Assembly: GCA_012519115.1 (NCBI GenBank)
Contig: JAAYQW010000082.1
Location: forward strand, 16,219 to 80,218
Length of the DNA: 64,000 bases
Reading direction: 5' to 3'
Origin: Spirochaetales bacterium
Lineage (GTDB): Bacteria; Spirochaetota; Spirochaetia; Sphaerochaetales; Sphaerochaetaceae
Shown here: piece by piece, positions 29,034 to 38,999 of the stretch
Position numbering within the stretch: the stretch's first letter is position 1
Layout of the letters: each line of letters begins with the position of its first letter
The notes under the pieces: model-generated
The model's database searches: none
The model's input: the letters and a program-made list of their open reading frames with translations, nothing else
What the model was told of the DNA's origin: nothing
Made by a program: the position numbers and the translations under genes

Positions 29034-31680
29034 ATACAAGAGTTTTCAACAAGGCGATGTGTTGCTCGCTTTTCTGAAGCTTCTCTTCAAACTCAGCACG
29101 TTTGGCGTGTTCTTTTGTTATCGCTTCTTCCTTGGCGTTCTGTAAGAATCCTTCATTGGCGAGCTTTTTCAATGACACCTCAAGGTTCCTCTTCGTCTTC
29201 TCGACATCCCCTTCCAGTTTTAGGATTTCTTTCTCTATGTCTATCGCATCGCTGACGAAGACGAAGCTCTGGTATCCGCTGCCGGCAACGGGAAGAGTGC
29301 CGTGAATCCCGACTCCTCGGTCAACTTCAACGCTCAATGCATTGGTGAAGAGAGCAAGCAGTCGCTCCTGAGTTTTGAAGAACGAGGAGCCGATGAATGA
29401 ATCGTCGGTTTGGATCGCAATCCGGACTTTCCGATCGGGAGGAATCTGCAGTTCGCTCCTCAACGCGCGAATCGATGTGACCGCTTCCTGGAGCCGGGTG
29501 AAGATCGTGTCTTCTTCGGGGAAGACCAACGCTTCGTCATGCTCGGGATATGGACGATTGATCAGCAAGCCTTTTCTGTTCGGCAGCTTTGAGTAGATCT
29601 CTTCGGTGATGAAGGAGATGTATGGATGCATCAATGCCATTGAACGTTCGAGAAGGTCCAGCAGAAGGGAGATCTGCCGGTTTTTCGGTTCCTCTTCCTT
29701 GGAGTACATCCCCCCTTTCGCAGTTTCCAGATACCAATCGCAGAAGTCGTTCCAGAAGAAGTCGTAAACAGCCTGGCTGCCTTCATTGAACTTGAAGGTT
29801 TCCATTGAAGCTTGGACTTTCTGCACTGTCTGGTTGAAGCGATGATAGATCCACTTATCGATCGTATTGAACTCGATCTCCTCGACGTTTTGCAGGGTGA
29901 CACCCCCGATATTCAGAAGAACGAAACGAGCGGCGTTCCAGACTTTGTTGGCGAAGCGGCTGCCAAGACGGAATGTATCCATGTCGATGAGGATATCTTG
30001 ACCTTGGGTCGCCATATAGGAAAGGGTGAACTTCATCGCATCGGCGCCGTATTGATCGATGACCTCCAAGGGATCGATTCCATTGCCCAGCGACTTGCTC
30101 ATCTTTCGCCCCTGCTTGTCACGAACAAGACCGGTGATATAGATATCTTTGAAAGGAACTTCATCGAGAAACTCCAAGCTCGCCATGATCATCCTGGCCA
30201 CCCAGAAGAAGATGATGTCGTATCCGGTGGTCAAGCTGTCGGTGGGAAAGAATCGCTTCAAATCCGTCGTTTCTTCCGGCCAGCCGAGGGTGGAGAATGG
30301 CCAGAGCCATGAGCTGAACCAGGTATCAAGCACATCCGACTCTTGAACAAGATCCGTTCCCTTGCACTTGGGGCACTCCGTGGGGTCTTCCCGGCTGACG
30401 ATTAGATGGCCGCATCCTTCGCACTCCCAGACAGGAATCCGGTGCCCCCACCAAAGCTGGCGGCTGATGCACCAATCGTGAATGTTCTCCAGCCAGTGGG
30501 TATAGGTGTTTTCCCAATGTTTCGGATGGAATGCGATCCTTCCGTCTTCCAGCGCCTTGAGCGCCTTTTTAGCCATCCCTTCCATCCTTACGAACCATTG
30601 GTTGGAAAGGTATGGTTCAACCACGTTGTGGCAGCGATAGCAGTGTCCGACTTCGTGGGTGTACGGTTCTTCACTCTGCAGGTACCCTCCCGTTTCGAGG
30701 GCTGCGACCACCTTCGTTCTGGCGACTTCAGCTTTGAGGTTTCTGAATTCCTTGGGCACCTCATCATTCAGCGTTCCGTCCGCATTGAGAATATTCACCT
30801 TCGCAAGGTCGTGACGAAGCGCGGCGGCATAGTCGTTGGGGTCGTGGGCGGGAGTTATTTTTACGAACCCGGTACCGAACTCGATGTCGACGAAATCATC
30901 GGCGATGATCGGAATGATCTTATCGGTGAGGGGAAGATGAACATGTCTGCCGATGAGGTGGCTGTACCGTTCATCATTGGGGTTCACCGCAACCGCCACG
31001 TCTCCGAACATCGTCTCAGGACGGGTCGTCGCGACGGTGATGTGACCTTCCTGATCGCGGAACGGATATGCAATCCGGTAGATCGCCGCATTACGGCTTT
31101 TGTGTTCGACTTCATCATCAGCGAGAGCGGTTCCGCAGGAGGGGCAGTAGTTGACCAGATACTCCCCTTTATAGATCAGACCACGTTCATACAGGGTGAC
31201 GAATGCTTCACGGACAGCGTTGCTGAGGCCTTCATCGAGGGTGAAGCGCTCATGCTTCCAATCACATGAACAGCCGATCTTCATCAACTGTTCTTTGATG
31301 ATTCGATGGTGCTCATCTTTCACCTTCCAGGTTCGCTCGAGGAATTTCTCCCGCCCCAGATCGTCTCGGGTCAAGCCTTCTTTGGCAAGCTGGCGTTCGA
31401 CGACGTTCTGCGTCGCGATTCCTGCATGATCGGTTCCCGGAACCCAGAGAGTGGGAATACCCTTCATCCGGTGATAGCGTATGAGAATATCCGGCAGGCT
31501 GTTATTCAGCGCATGACCCATGTGAAGGATTCCCGTTACGTTCGGCGGAGGCATTACGACTGTGTAGGTTTTTCCATCGCCCTCGGCAGGCTCGAAACTT
31601 CCCGAATTCAACCACTTTCGGTAGATTCGTTGTTCAAAATCTTTTGGGTCATATGCTTTGCTCAATTCGACAGCCTTCAT
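29032..31680 (-). CDS. valS: Valyl-tRNA synthetase
   Basis: PPPNVTGILHMGHALNNSL and KMSKSLGNGIDPL. Confidence 0.97.
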   Translation of the reverse strand: MKAVELSKAYDPKDFEQRIYRKWLNSGSFEPAEGDGKTYTVVMPPPNVTGILHMGHALNNSLPDILIRYHRMKGIPTLWVPGTDHAGIATQNVVERQLAKEGLTRDDLGREKFLERTWKVKDEHHRIIKEQLMKIGCSCDWKHERFTLDEGLSNAVREAFVTLYERGLIYKGEYLVNYCPSCGTALADDEVEHKSRNAAIYRIAYPFRDQEGHITVATTRPETMFGDVAVAVNPNDERYSHLIGRHVHLPLTDKIIPIIADDFVDIEFGTGFVKITPAHDPNDYAAALRHDLAKVNILNADGTLNDEVPKEFRNLKAEVARTKVVAALETGGYLQSEEPYTHEVGHCYRCHNVVEPYLSNQWFVRMEGMAKKALKALEDGRIAFHPKHWENTYTHWLENIHDWCISRQLWWGHRIPVWECEGCGHLIVSREDPTECPKCKGTDLVQESDVLDTWFSSWLWPFSTLGWPEETTDLKRFFPTDSLTTGYDIIFFWVARMIMASLEFLDEVPFKDIYITGLVRDKQGRKMSKSLGNGIDPLEVIDQYGADAMKFTLSYMATQGQDILIDMDTFRLGSRFANKVWNAARFVLLNIGGVTLQNVEEIEFNTIDKWIYHRFNQTVQKVQASMETFKFNEGSQAVYDFFWNDFCDWYLETAKGGMYSKEEEPKNRQISLLLDLLERSMALMHPYISFITEEIYSKLPNRKGLLINRPYPEHDEALVFPEEDTIFTRLQEAVTSIRALRSELQIPPDRKVRIAIQTDDSFIGSSFFKTQERLLALFTNALSVEVDRGVGIHGTLPVAGSGYQSFVFVSDAIDIEKEILKLEGDVEKTKRNLEVSLKKLANEGFLQNAKEEAITKEHAKRAEFEEKLQKSEQHIALLKTLV

Positions 31681-31721
31681 CGGAACCTCCGCGTGTAGAT
31701 GGTTGCTATCCTATCAAAATA

Positions 31722-31753
31722 GCAAAGGCTCTACAAGAATGTAGAGCCTTTGT
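31722..31753 (-). terminator. Terminator-like hairpin after the sigma/anti-sigma genes
   Basis: CAAAGGCTCTACA AGAA TGTAGAGCCTTTG stem-loop; following T-run on the minus strand is weak. Confidence 0.55.
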
Positions 31754-31770
31754 GCTATGTGCAAGAGTTC

Positions 31771-32307
31771 TTACTCGAGCGGGGTAATGGCCTTCAACTC
31801 GAGCTTTACCGCATAACCGAGCTTATCGAGATGATTGACAATCTGTTCAAGGCTGAAGGAATCCAAGGACGGTCGCGGCGAATCGCTGACCTGGCGGATA
31901 TGTGTGGAATCGATCGGATCGGCGACACCGGGCAGAATCTCCTGACGCTGCTGCGGGTTGCTGGAAAACAGGACGAAAGAAGCGATGAACACCACTACGA
32001 ACGCCGCTGCGCTGGTAAGAATCGCAGGCGCCAGTTTCACCTGGACCCGTTTATGCCAGAAGAGGTGCTTATTTGCCTGTTCGCCAAAACGATTCTTTTC
32101 AAAATATGTAAGAACCCGCTCCTTTGACGGGGCGATCTCATCATCGCTCAAAGTCGCCGAGGCGAGCCGGCTTTGGATCTCTTTAAGAGATGAAAGGCGA
32201 AGCCTGCAGGCGTTGCAGTAGGAAAGATGTTCCTCCACCTGAGTTTTCCACGGCTCTTTCAGCTCTTGATCCAAGTACGTATTCAACAGTTGGTCATCTA
32301 CACACAT
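31771..32307 (-). CDS. Anti-sigma factor with N-terminal zinc-finger and one TM
   Basis: HLSYCNACRLRL (HX3CX2C) plus TM ILTSAAAFVVVFIASFVLF; 3 nt downstream of the sigma gene. Confidence 0.82.
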   Translation of the reverse strand: MCVDDQLLNTYLDQELKEPWKTQVEEHLSYCNACRLRLSSLKEIQSRLASATLSDDEIAPSKERVLTYFEKNRFGEQANKHLFWHKRVQVKLAPAILTSAAAFVVVFIASFVLFSSNPQQRQEILPGVADPIDSTHIRQVSDSPRPSLDSFSLEQIVNHLDKLGYAVKLELKAITPLE

Positions 32308-32310
32308 ATA

Positions 32311-32829
32311 CTACTCCCGGCTGAGAATCGACTCGAGCATTTTCCGTGCTCGGTGGACCCTCACCTTCACGTTGCTTTCGGAAATACGGAGTACTTCAGC
32401 GATTTCCCGGTATCCCATATCGGTATACTCCTTCATCACGATGACCAGGCGAAACTTCTCGGGCAATTGACTGATCGCCGCTTGAACTTCTGCTCTGGTC
32501 TCCTCCCTGATCAGCACGTGCTCGCCATCGGTGGTGTTCGCACGGGAAGTCGGCATCTGCTTGAGCTTTTCCACCATCCCCTGCTCGCGGACCTTCCGTT
32601 TGACTTGGTTGATCGCGAGGTTCTTCGCAACCCGGATCAGCCAGTACTTGGCGTCATCGCTTGAAGGAAAGAGCATCCCCTTGTCAAAAAACCGGATGAA
32701 CGCTTCTTGGCAAATCTCTTCCGCAAGATCCCTGTTGTTGGTAACGTGGTAGGCGACCCGCATGATGACCGGGAAGACTTCCTCGTATACGCCTCTGAAC
32801 GCTCGTTCATCGTTGCTCTGTATTTCCAT
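32311..32829 (-). CDS. ECF-type RNA polymerase sigma factor
   Basis: Region 2 (NNRDLAEEICQEAFIRFFDKG, YWLIRVAKNLAINQVKRK) and region 4 (LPEKFRLVIVMKEYTDMGYREIAEVLRISESNVKVRVHRARKML). Confidence 0.93.
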   Translation of the reverse strand: MEIQSNDERAFRGVYEEVFPVIMRVAYHVTNNRDLAEEICQEAFIRFFDKGMLFPSSDDAKYWLIRVAKNLAINQVKRKVREQGMVEKLKQMPTSRANTTDGEHVLIREETRAEVQAAISQLPEKFRLVIVMKEYTDMGYREIAEVLRISESNVKVRVHRARKMLESILSRE

Positions 32830-32856
32830 AAGATTAACAACTCATACGTACAATCG

Positions 32857-34272
32857 TTACATTTTTTCTTCAAGAACACTGCCGGAAGGCAGATCCTTGA
32901 CCACATATCCCATCTCAAGAAGCTCAGCGCGAAGATGATCGGCTCGACTCCAATCTTTTGCCGCCTTTGCAGCATTTCGCTCACTCAAGAGACGCAGCGC
33001 TTCGTCACTGGCCGCAACGTCTTTCGGCTTGGCGATCTCATCAAAACCAAGACCCAGCATCGTATTGAAGTAGAGCATGAGCGAGTATTGTTCATCATTG
33101 GTAAGATCGCTGCTCTTCACCACGGCCCAAAGCGTGGAAAGCGCTTTAGGAGTGTTGAGGTCGTGCTGAACCGCGCTCAAAAACGCTTCTTTATACTCAA
33201 GAGCTTTCCCACCGGTGAGTTCGATCGCCTTGGCCCCCTCTTTGAGCAAGCCTTGAATATGTTTCACGATATTGGTCCGAGCATTTTGGGCCGAGGCAAG
33301 ATTGTCAAAGTTGAACCTCAGTTGGGAGCGATAGTGTCCGCCGAGAGTGAAGTACCGGTAATCCATCGGATCAAAGCCTTTCTCTTTCAACAGGCTGAGG
33401 GTCAGAAATCCTCCTCTTGATTTACTCATCCTCCCCGTTTCATCGAGAAGGAACTCGCCGTGCAGCCAATAATTGACCCATTTTTTGCCGGTTGCCGCTT
33501 CACTTTGGGCGATTTCATTGGTGTGATGAACCGGGATCGCATCGATTCCTCCGCAGTGGATATCAAACTGTTCCCCGAGATAGGTCATGCTCATCGCCGA
33601 ACATTCGATATGCCAGCCGGGGAATCCCCTGCCCCAGGGTGACGGCCACATCATCTCCTGTTCGCCGAATTTGCTTCGGGTGAACCAGAGAACGAAGTCT
33701 TTGGGGTTTCGCTTGTGCTCATCCTCTTCGACTCCTTCCCGAACCGCCGTCTGCAGCTGGTCGAGGTCGAGGCGGGCGAGCTTGCCGTAATCATCGATCG
33801 TATCGATCGAGAAGTACACGTTCCCCCCGCTTTGGTAGGTATGCCCCTTTTCTTCAAGACGGAGGATCAGATCTATCATCTCCTGGATATGATCGGTCGC
33901 CTTGCAGATCGTATCGGGCCGAATCATCTTCAAATCGTCAAAGTCTTTGAGAAACGCCTCGGTATAGTAATCGGCGATCTCCCATGCACTCTTCTTCTTT
34001 TCTCGAGCCGCTCTTTCAAGCTTGTCCTCACCGTCATCGCCATCTCCGCTCAAATGTCCGACATCGGTGATGTTCATCACATGATTCACCTCGAACCCGC
34101 TGGCGATGAGGACTCGTTTCAAGAGATCTTCAAACAGAAAGGTTCGAAGGTTTCCGATGTGGGCGTAGTTGTAGACGGTGGGTCCGCAGCTGTACATCCC
34201 GACCTCTTTAGCGGTAATCGGGATGAACTCTTCGATCGAACGGCTCATTGTATTGTAAAGGCGAAGCGCCAT
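32857..34272 (-). CDS. cysS: Cysteinyl-tRNA synthetase
   Basis: MYSCGPTVYNYAHIGNLRTFLFED; PWGRGFPGWHIECSAM; GRMSKSRGGFLTL. Confidence 0.96.
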   Translation of the reverse strand: MALRLYNTMSRSIEEFIPITAKEVGMYSCGPTVYNYAHIGNLRTFLFEDLLKRVLIASGFEVNHVMNITDVGHLSGDGDDGEDKLERAAREKKKSAWEIADYYTEAFLKDFDDLKMIRPDTICKATDHIQEMIDLILRLEEKGHTYQSGGNVYFSIDTIDDYGKLARLDLDQLQTAVREGVEEDEHKRNPKDFVLWFTRSKFGEQEMMWPSPWGRGFPGWHIECSAMSMTYLGEQFDIHCGGIDAIPVHHTNEIAQSEAATGKKWVNYWLHGEFLLDETGRMSKSRGGFLTLSLLKEKGFDPMDYRYFTLGGHYRSQLRFNFDNLASAQNARTNIVKHIQGLLKEGAKAIELTGGKALEYKEAFLSAVQHDLNTPKALSTLWAVVKSSDLTNDEQYSLMLYFNTMLGLGFDEIAKPKDVAASDEALRLLSERNAAKAAKDWSRADHLRAELLEMGYVVKDLPSGSVLEEKM

Positions 34273-34323
34273 GATAAGCTCCTTTGGATTGCTTGACCCG
34301 ATAAATAGGGCTACTATGTCTTC

Positions 34324-35229
34324 ATGCCTATCAATGTAAGCAATAGGGTTGAAAAAATCAACCTTGAACAGAATGTCAGCTTAGCTAAATTCTCAACAAT
34401 AAAGAGCGGCGGAACAGCGGATTTGTTCTGCTATCCAACCAACCTACAAGAACTTAGAGCTGCTCTTGCATTTGCTCGTGACAAATCCATCCCCGTTACG
34501 ATCCTCGGAGGCATGAGCAACACCCTCATCAGCGATGACGGCATTGAAGGTCTGGTCATCAGAACCACGAGATTGAACGAGATGAAAAAACGAGGGAACC
34601 TTCTCTCCGTTCTGGCAGGGGCGCAACTGGAAGAAACGATCGATTTCGCGATTGAAGAAGGCTTGGGAGACCTCGAGCACTTCTATGGAATTCCAGGTAC
34701 GATCGGCGGAGCGCTTTGGGGAAATGCCGGAGCCCACGATCACCAGATCAGTGAAACGGTTCTGTTCGCTGACTTTCTCGATCTTCACGGCAACCTGTTT
34801 CGCGAGCAGATTATCCAAAGCGAATTCTCCTATCGATTGAGCCCGTATAAAGGACGGAGCGGCCTCATCCTTTACGAAGTACATCTGGCATTGAAGCCTA
34901 TCAGCGATACCCATACGCTCAAGACGATTGCTTTGGGATATAAACGGCGACGAGTCGAACAGCAGCAGTTTCGCTACCCTTCCCTCGGATCGATCTTCAA
35001 GAATCCTCCCGATCATAAAGCCGGGGCGCTGCTGGAGGGGTGCGATCTCAAAGGAAAACGGATCGGAGGAGCGAAAATCGCGCGCCATCACGCCAATGTG
35101 ATCATCAATGTCGATGGCAGCGCTACGTCCACCGACATTCGCAACCTGATCGTTCTGGCCAAAGAGACCGTCTTTCAGAAGTATGCGATCACCCTTGAAG
35201 AGGAGATCACCTACCTTGGCCGATGGTGA
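34324..35229 (+). CDS. murB: UDP-N-acetylmuramate dehydrogenase
   Basis: STIKSGGTADLFCYP, VTILGGMSNTLISD, GIPGTIGGALWGNAGAHDHQI, YPSLGSIFKNP. Confidence 0.93.
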   Translation: MPINVSNRVEKINLEQNVSLAKFSTIKSGGTADLFCYPTNLQELRAALAFARDKSIPVTILGGMSNTLISDDGIEGLVIRTTRLNEMKKRGNLLSVLAGAQLEETIDFAIEEGLGDLEHFYGIPGTIGGALWGNAGAHDHQISETVLFADFLDLHGNLFREQIIQSEFSYRLSPYKGRSGLILYEVHLALKPISDTHTLKTIALGYKRRRVEQQQFRYPSLGSIFKNPPDHKAGALLEGCDLKGKRIGGAKIARHHANVIINVDGSATSTDIRNLIVLAKETVFQKYAITLEEEITYLGRW

Positions 35230-36229
35230 ATCGATATGTATACGCAATTGAAAACACTCCTTTCGAGGTGAGCGAAATCTTCACTTCACCTTGTGCAAGG
35301 TGAGCGATGAACTCATAGGCGACTCTTCCCTTGGAAAGAGCCAGCGATCCGTTCCGACCTTTTACCTGTACGGACCACCCTTCCCGCTCCTGCCAGACGA
35401 GATGGATCCGATCCGATGAATTTCCGAGCATCAGCCGAATCCGAAGATCGGTTCGGACCATCCCTTCTTCTTTCGTCTGCAGAGTGAGGAGGTAATCAAG
35501 TCCGATGAGAACGGAGCCGACGGATGCTGTTATGTTACTTCTTTGACTTACTCTCAACAGTTGCTCGCTTCCGCTGTAGATCGGTTCGCGACCAAGGCTC
35601 ATCTCATGCGAGAGGGAAGCATTCTCCCCTTCCAATCCGAGGGTGAGACGGCATGGAAACTCGCTTGAATCAAGGACGCTCTGAATCTTCACTCTTCCCA
35701 GATGAAGCACTAAAGACACCTCCAGCGAAAAAGGGGCATATTCACTGCCGATGCAACGGACCGTGATCGGACCTTGCGCATAGCGAACAAGGAATGAAAG
35801 GCCTTGATGTCGTCGGTGAGGAAGAAACACGCTTCTGGACTCAAGAACCGGAAGATGCATGACTATTCCCTTGAAGACTCCACATTCAAATCCAAGACCG
35901 ATATGGTTTTCATCGGCACGAAAAAGAGAAAGTGTTCCCCATCGGGGATGTTCAAAGCGAGTCTCAAGCAATGAAGTGGTTCTAAGAGGATGAACAATGG
36001 TGTTCGTTACGGTAATTCGAGTCATATTGATTTTGAATGGACCAAGAGCAACCGAGGGTGTAATTCCCTCTGAAGTGAAGCTGTATGAAAGATCAAGGTG
36101 GAAGCTTTCAGTCCCGACCGATGAGACGAAGGTCTTTTGCAGCGGTTGAAAACACAGAAGCAGTTCCGTCTTCGCCCATAGGGACACGGACGCACAGAGA
36201 AGAAGAAAGAAAAAAGAACATTGTCTCAT
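35207..36229 (-). CDS. Secreted protein of unknown function, beta-rich
   Basis: Signal peptide MRQCSFFFLLLCASVSLWA; long ORF; 23-bp tail-to-tail overlap with murB. Confidence 0.6.
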   Translation of the reverse strand: MRQCSFFFLLLCASVSLWAKTELLLCFQPLQKTFVSSVGTESFHLDLSYSFTSEGITPSVALGPFKINMTRITVTNTIVHPLRTTSLLETRFEHPRWGTLSLFRADENHIGLGFECGVFKGIVMHLPVLESRSVFLPHRRHQGLSFLVRYAQGPITVRCIGSEYAPFSLEVSLVLHLGRVKIQSVLDSSEFPCRLTLGLEGENASLSHEMSLGREPIYSGSEQLLRVSQRSNITASVGSVLIGLDYLLTLQTKEEGMVRTDLRIRLMLGNSSDRIHLVWQEREGWSVQVKGRNGSLALSKGRVAYEFIAHLAQGEVKISLTSKGVFSIAYTYRFTIGQGR

Positions 36230-36267
36230 TTCTTCTTAAGGAAAAGTATTTCTGTCTCCGCTTCATG

Positions 36268-36296
36268 TTGATTCTTCGTCTCAATAATGCTTTAAT
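36268..36296 (+). promoter_or_regulatory. Putative sigma70 promoter for ackA
   Basis: TTGATT - 17 nt - TTTAAT. Confidence 0.35.
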
Positions 36297-36357
36297 ACAC
36301 TGTGGTACCCGTGCCTACCAACCTGTGTAATGTTATATCCAAAATGAGGAGTGCTTC

Positions 36358-37692
36358 ATGGTAATTTTAACCCTGAATTGTGGAAGTTCTTCTGCAAAGT
36401 ACCAAGTCTATGATTGGGAAGAGAAAGAAGTGCTGGCTGTCGGCGTGGTCGAGCGCATCGGTCTTGAGTATTCAACGATTGAACATAAGGCGGTCGGTAA
36501 AGAAGCGTATACCGCCGAGTTTTCTTCCCCTACCCACAAAGAAGCGATCGAGTTGATTATCCGCATGCTCTTGGACAAAGAGTACGGCGTGATCAAGGAT
36601 CTGAAAGAGATCGGAGCCGTGGGACACCGGGTTCTTCACGGCGGTGAAGCTTTCAAGAAGTCCGCATTGATCAACGACGAGGTTATCGCTCAGCTCAAGA
36701 GCTATAATCACTTAGGACCTTTGCACATGCCCGCCAACATCATGGGAATCGAAGCGGCAGTGAAGGCGATGCCGGATGTTCCTCAGGCGATCGTTCTCGA
36801 TACCGCCTGGCACCAGACGATGCCCGAAGAGGCGTTCATGTACGCACTGCCGTATGAATGGTACACGAAGTACAACGTCCGTCGCTACGGGTTCCACGGG
36901 ACCAGCCACCTCTATTGCGCCAAACGAGCGGCGGCGATTCTCGGAAAGAAAAATAAGGATACCAACGTCATCATCTGCCACATCGGCAACGGCGCATCGG
37001 TCAGCGCGGTTAAAAACGGTATCGCCGTTGATACCTCGATGGGTCTCACCCCCCTCGAAGGACTGGTGATGGGATCGCGAAGCGGCGATATCGATCCCGC
37101 GATCGTTCCCTATATGCTGGAAAACACCGGCATGAGCGCCCGGGAGATGGATACCACGTTGAACAAGAAAAGCGGGCTCATCGGTCTGTGCGGCAAGAGC
37201 GACCGTCGGGATGTCCTCAAAGCATCACAGGAAGGAGACAAAAAAGCCCAGCTCGCGATTGATATGGAAGGACGGCGGATCGGCAAGTACATCGGTTCCT
37301 ATGCGACATTGCTCGGAGGCCGTCTTGATGCGATCGTCTTCACCGCCGGAGTCGGCGAAATGGGGGCGCATATTCGAGAAAGCGCATGTAAAGGTCTTGA
37401 GATTATCGGAGCGAAACTCGATCCGAAGAAAAATAAAACATGTTTCAGCCGGAACGGCGAGTTTGAAATCTCGACCGATGATTCGAAAGTAAAGATCCTC
37501 GTCATTCCAACCGACGAGGAGCTTGTCATGACTGAAGATGCGTTTGCGCTGATGAACGGAACGTACGATGTCCACACCAACTTCACCTATTCGTTCGAAT
37601 CGAGAGAGTATGTGAACAAAGCCCGTGTCGCCGGCTTGAAGCGGGATATCGAAAAAAATCCCGCTCTCAAGGATATTCTTGCGATCAAATAA
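36358..37692 (+). CDS. ackA: Acetate kinase
   Basis: [63 protein letters not shown]. Confidence 0.97.
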   Translation: MVILTLNCGSSSAKYQVYDWEEKEVLAVGVVERIGLEYSTIEHKAVGKEAYTAEFSSPTHKEAIELIIRMLLDKEYGVIKDLKEIGAVGHRVLHGGEAFKKSALINDEVIAQLKSYNHLGPLHMPANIMGIEAAVKAMPDVPQAIVLDTAWHQTMPEEAFMYALPYEWYTKYNVRRYGFHGTSHLYCAKRAAAILGKKNKDTNVIICHIGNGASVSAVKNGIAVDTSMGLTPLEGLVMGSRSGDIDPAIVPYMLENTGMSAREMDTTLNKKSGLIGLCGKSDRRDVLKASQEGDKKAQLAIDMEGRRIGKYIGSYATLLGGRLDAIVFTAGVGEMGAHIRESACKGLEIIGAKLDPKKNKTCFSRNGEFEISTDDSKVKILVIPTDEELVMTEDAFALMNGTYDVHTNFTYSFESREYVNKARVAGLKRDIEKNPALKDILAIK

Positions 37693-37700
37693 TTCTTCGG

Positions 37701-38309
37701 TCAGGTCAGAGCTTTCAAATACCTGAAAAGCCGGGCAAAAAAGGTATCCTCCTTTGGATCGAGAAGATCGACGTCTTCAGCCAGAGGAGGATCGCTGTTT
37801 TTCGGATAGCGCGATTCGACTTCAAGGCGAATCAGCTCCTCCATATCGTTCGGTGAGGCGTTGCCGGTAATCAGCCGCTCCATCAAGGGACCGACGGAAT
37901 CGGTGAATTCAATCAACCGATTGAGTTCTTCCTGCTGTTGGACAAGAAGCTCCCCCTGTTCTTTTTTTGTAAGCTCAGTGATCTTCATCCCTTGATGAAA
38001 TACCAGGAGAGCGACAAATTTCGCCATCTGCTTTCCACGTTCAATTCCTGCTGCTTGATAGGTTTCATACCTGCGGTCGATGCTCACCACCAATCCGCCA
38101 AATCGATGGAATGCAATCGTGCTCAACGGATCCGGCGGCATCGTCACGATGCGATCTTCGATCAAAGAGAGAAACTTCTCCTGTCCGAGAGGCGTATCGC
38201 TGCGCCCGCTGTAATATCTGGGATCCTTGCCATCCTCGTTAAGAAGGCATACCAAAAACCGATGGTCGACGATATCGACTCCTGCTACCAACTTCTTATC
38301 ATGGTCCAT
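37701..38309 (-). CDS. Hypothetical protein
   Basis: 202-aa ORF with coding-like composition; no family recognised. Confidence 0.55.
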   Translation of the reverse strand: MDHDKKLVAGVDIVDHRFLVCLLNEDGKDPRYYSGRSDTPLGQEKFLSLIEDRIVTMPPDPLSTIAFHRFGGLVVSIDRRYETYQAAGIERGKQMAKFVALLVFHQGMKITELTKKEQGELLVQQQEELNRLIEFTDSVGPLMERLITGNASPNDMEELIRLEVESRYPKNSDPPLAEDVDLLDPKEDTFFARLFRYLKALT

Positions 38310-38411
38310 GGATCAAGCGTAAAAGAGGACAGCCATCGCAAACAGTTGTAAAAATCCGCTCTCCTTCCCTTTTCATCCGCTTCTTAGTATCCTAGCTGTA
38401 GGAGGAATCTG

Positions 38412-38936
38412 ATGAAGAAGAATGAACGACTCTTGGTTGTCGTAGATATGCAAAACGATTTCGTTTCCGGCTCGCTTGGAACCGAAGAAGCGAAAAAGAT
38501 TGTTGATGGAGCCGTGGCCAAGATCAACTCGGAAGAAGGACTGGTCGCTTACACGCTCGACACCCACTTTGACGATTATCTCTCCACCAGTGAGGGGCTT
38601 TCTCTTCCCGTCGAGCACTGCATAAAAGGCAGTGAGGGGCATAAGCTGATTCCCGAACTTCGCGATCCCCTCAAAGATGCCAAGAGCTTTGAAAAACATA
38701 CCTTCGGCTCCGTTGACCTTGCCGAGTACATCCGGGACAACCCTCAGATCAAGGAAGTCGAACTGTTCGGTCTTTGTACCGATATATGTGTCGTCTCCAA
38801 CGCACTCATGATCAAAGCGATGCGGCCGGAGCTTGTGGTGAAGGTTGACGGAAGAATCTCCGCCGGAACCACCGCCGAGAGGCACAACGCCGCTTTGGAC
38901 ACGATGGAGTCTTGTCAAATTGTCGTAAAACGGTGA
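38412..38936 (+). CDS. Isochorismatase/nicotinamidase-family cysteine hydrolase
   Basis: LLVVVDMQNDFVSGSLGT; EVELFGLCTDICVVSNAL; AGGAGG upstream. Confidence 0.88.
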   Translation: MKKNERLLVVVDMQNDFVSGSLGTEEAKKIVDGAVAKINSEEGLVAYTLDTHFDDYLSTSEGLSLPVEHCIKGSEGHKLIPELRDPLKDAKSFEKHTFGSVDLAEYIRDNPQIKEVELFGLCTDICVVSNALMIKAMRPELVVKVDGRISAGTTAERHNAALDTMESCQIVVKR

Positions 38937-38999
38937 TTTTCATGGACAAGGTTCTCTCCTCCGAGTAGGATAGTGTATACCCTTTTGGAGGAGGCGCTG

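Noticed and set aside
30406-31269. 287-aa plus-strand ORF
   Set aside because: Antisense to valS.
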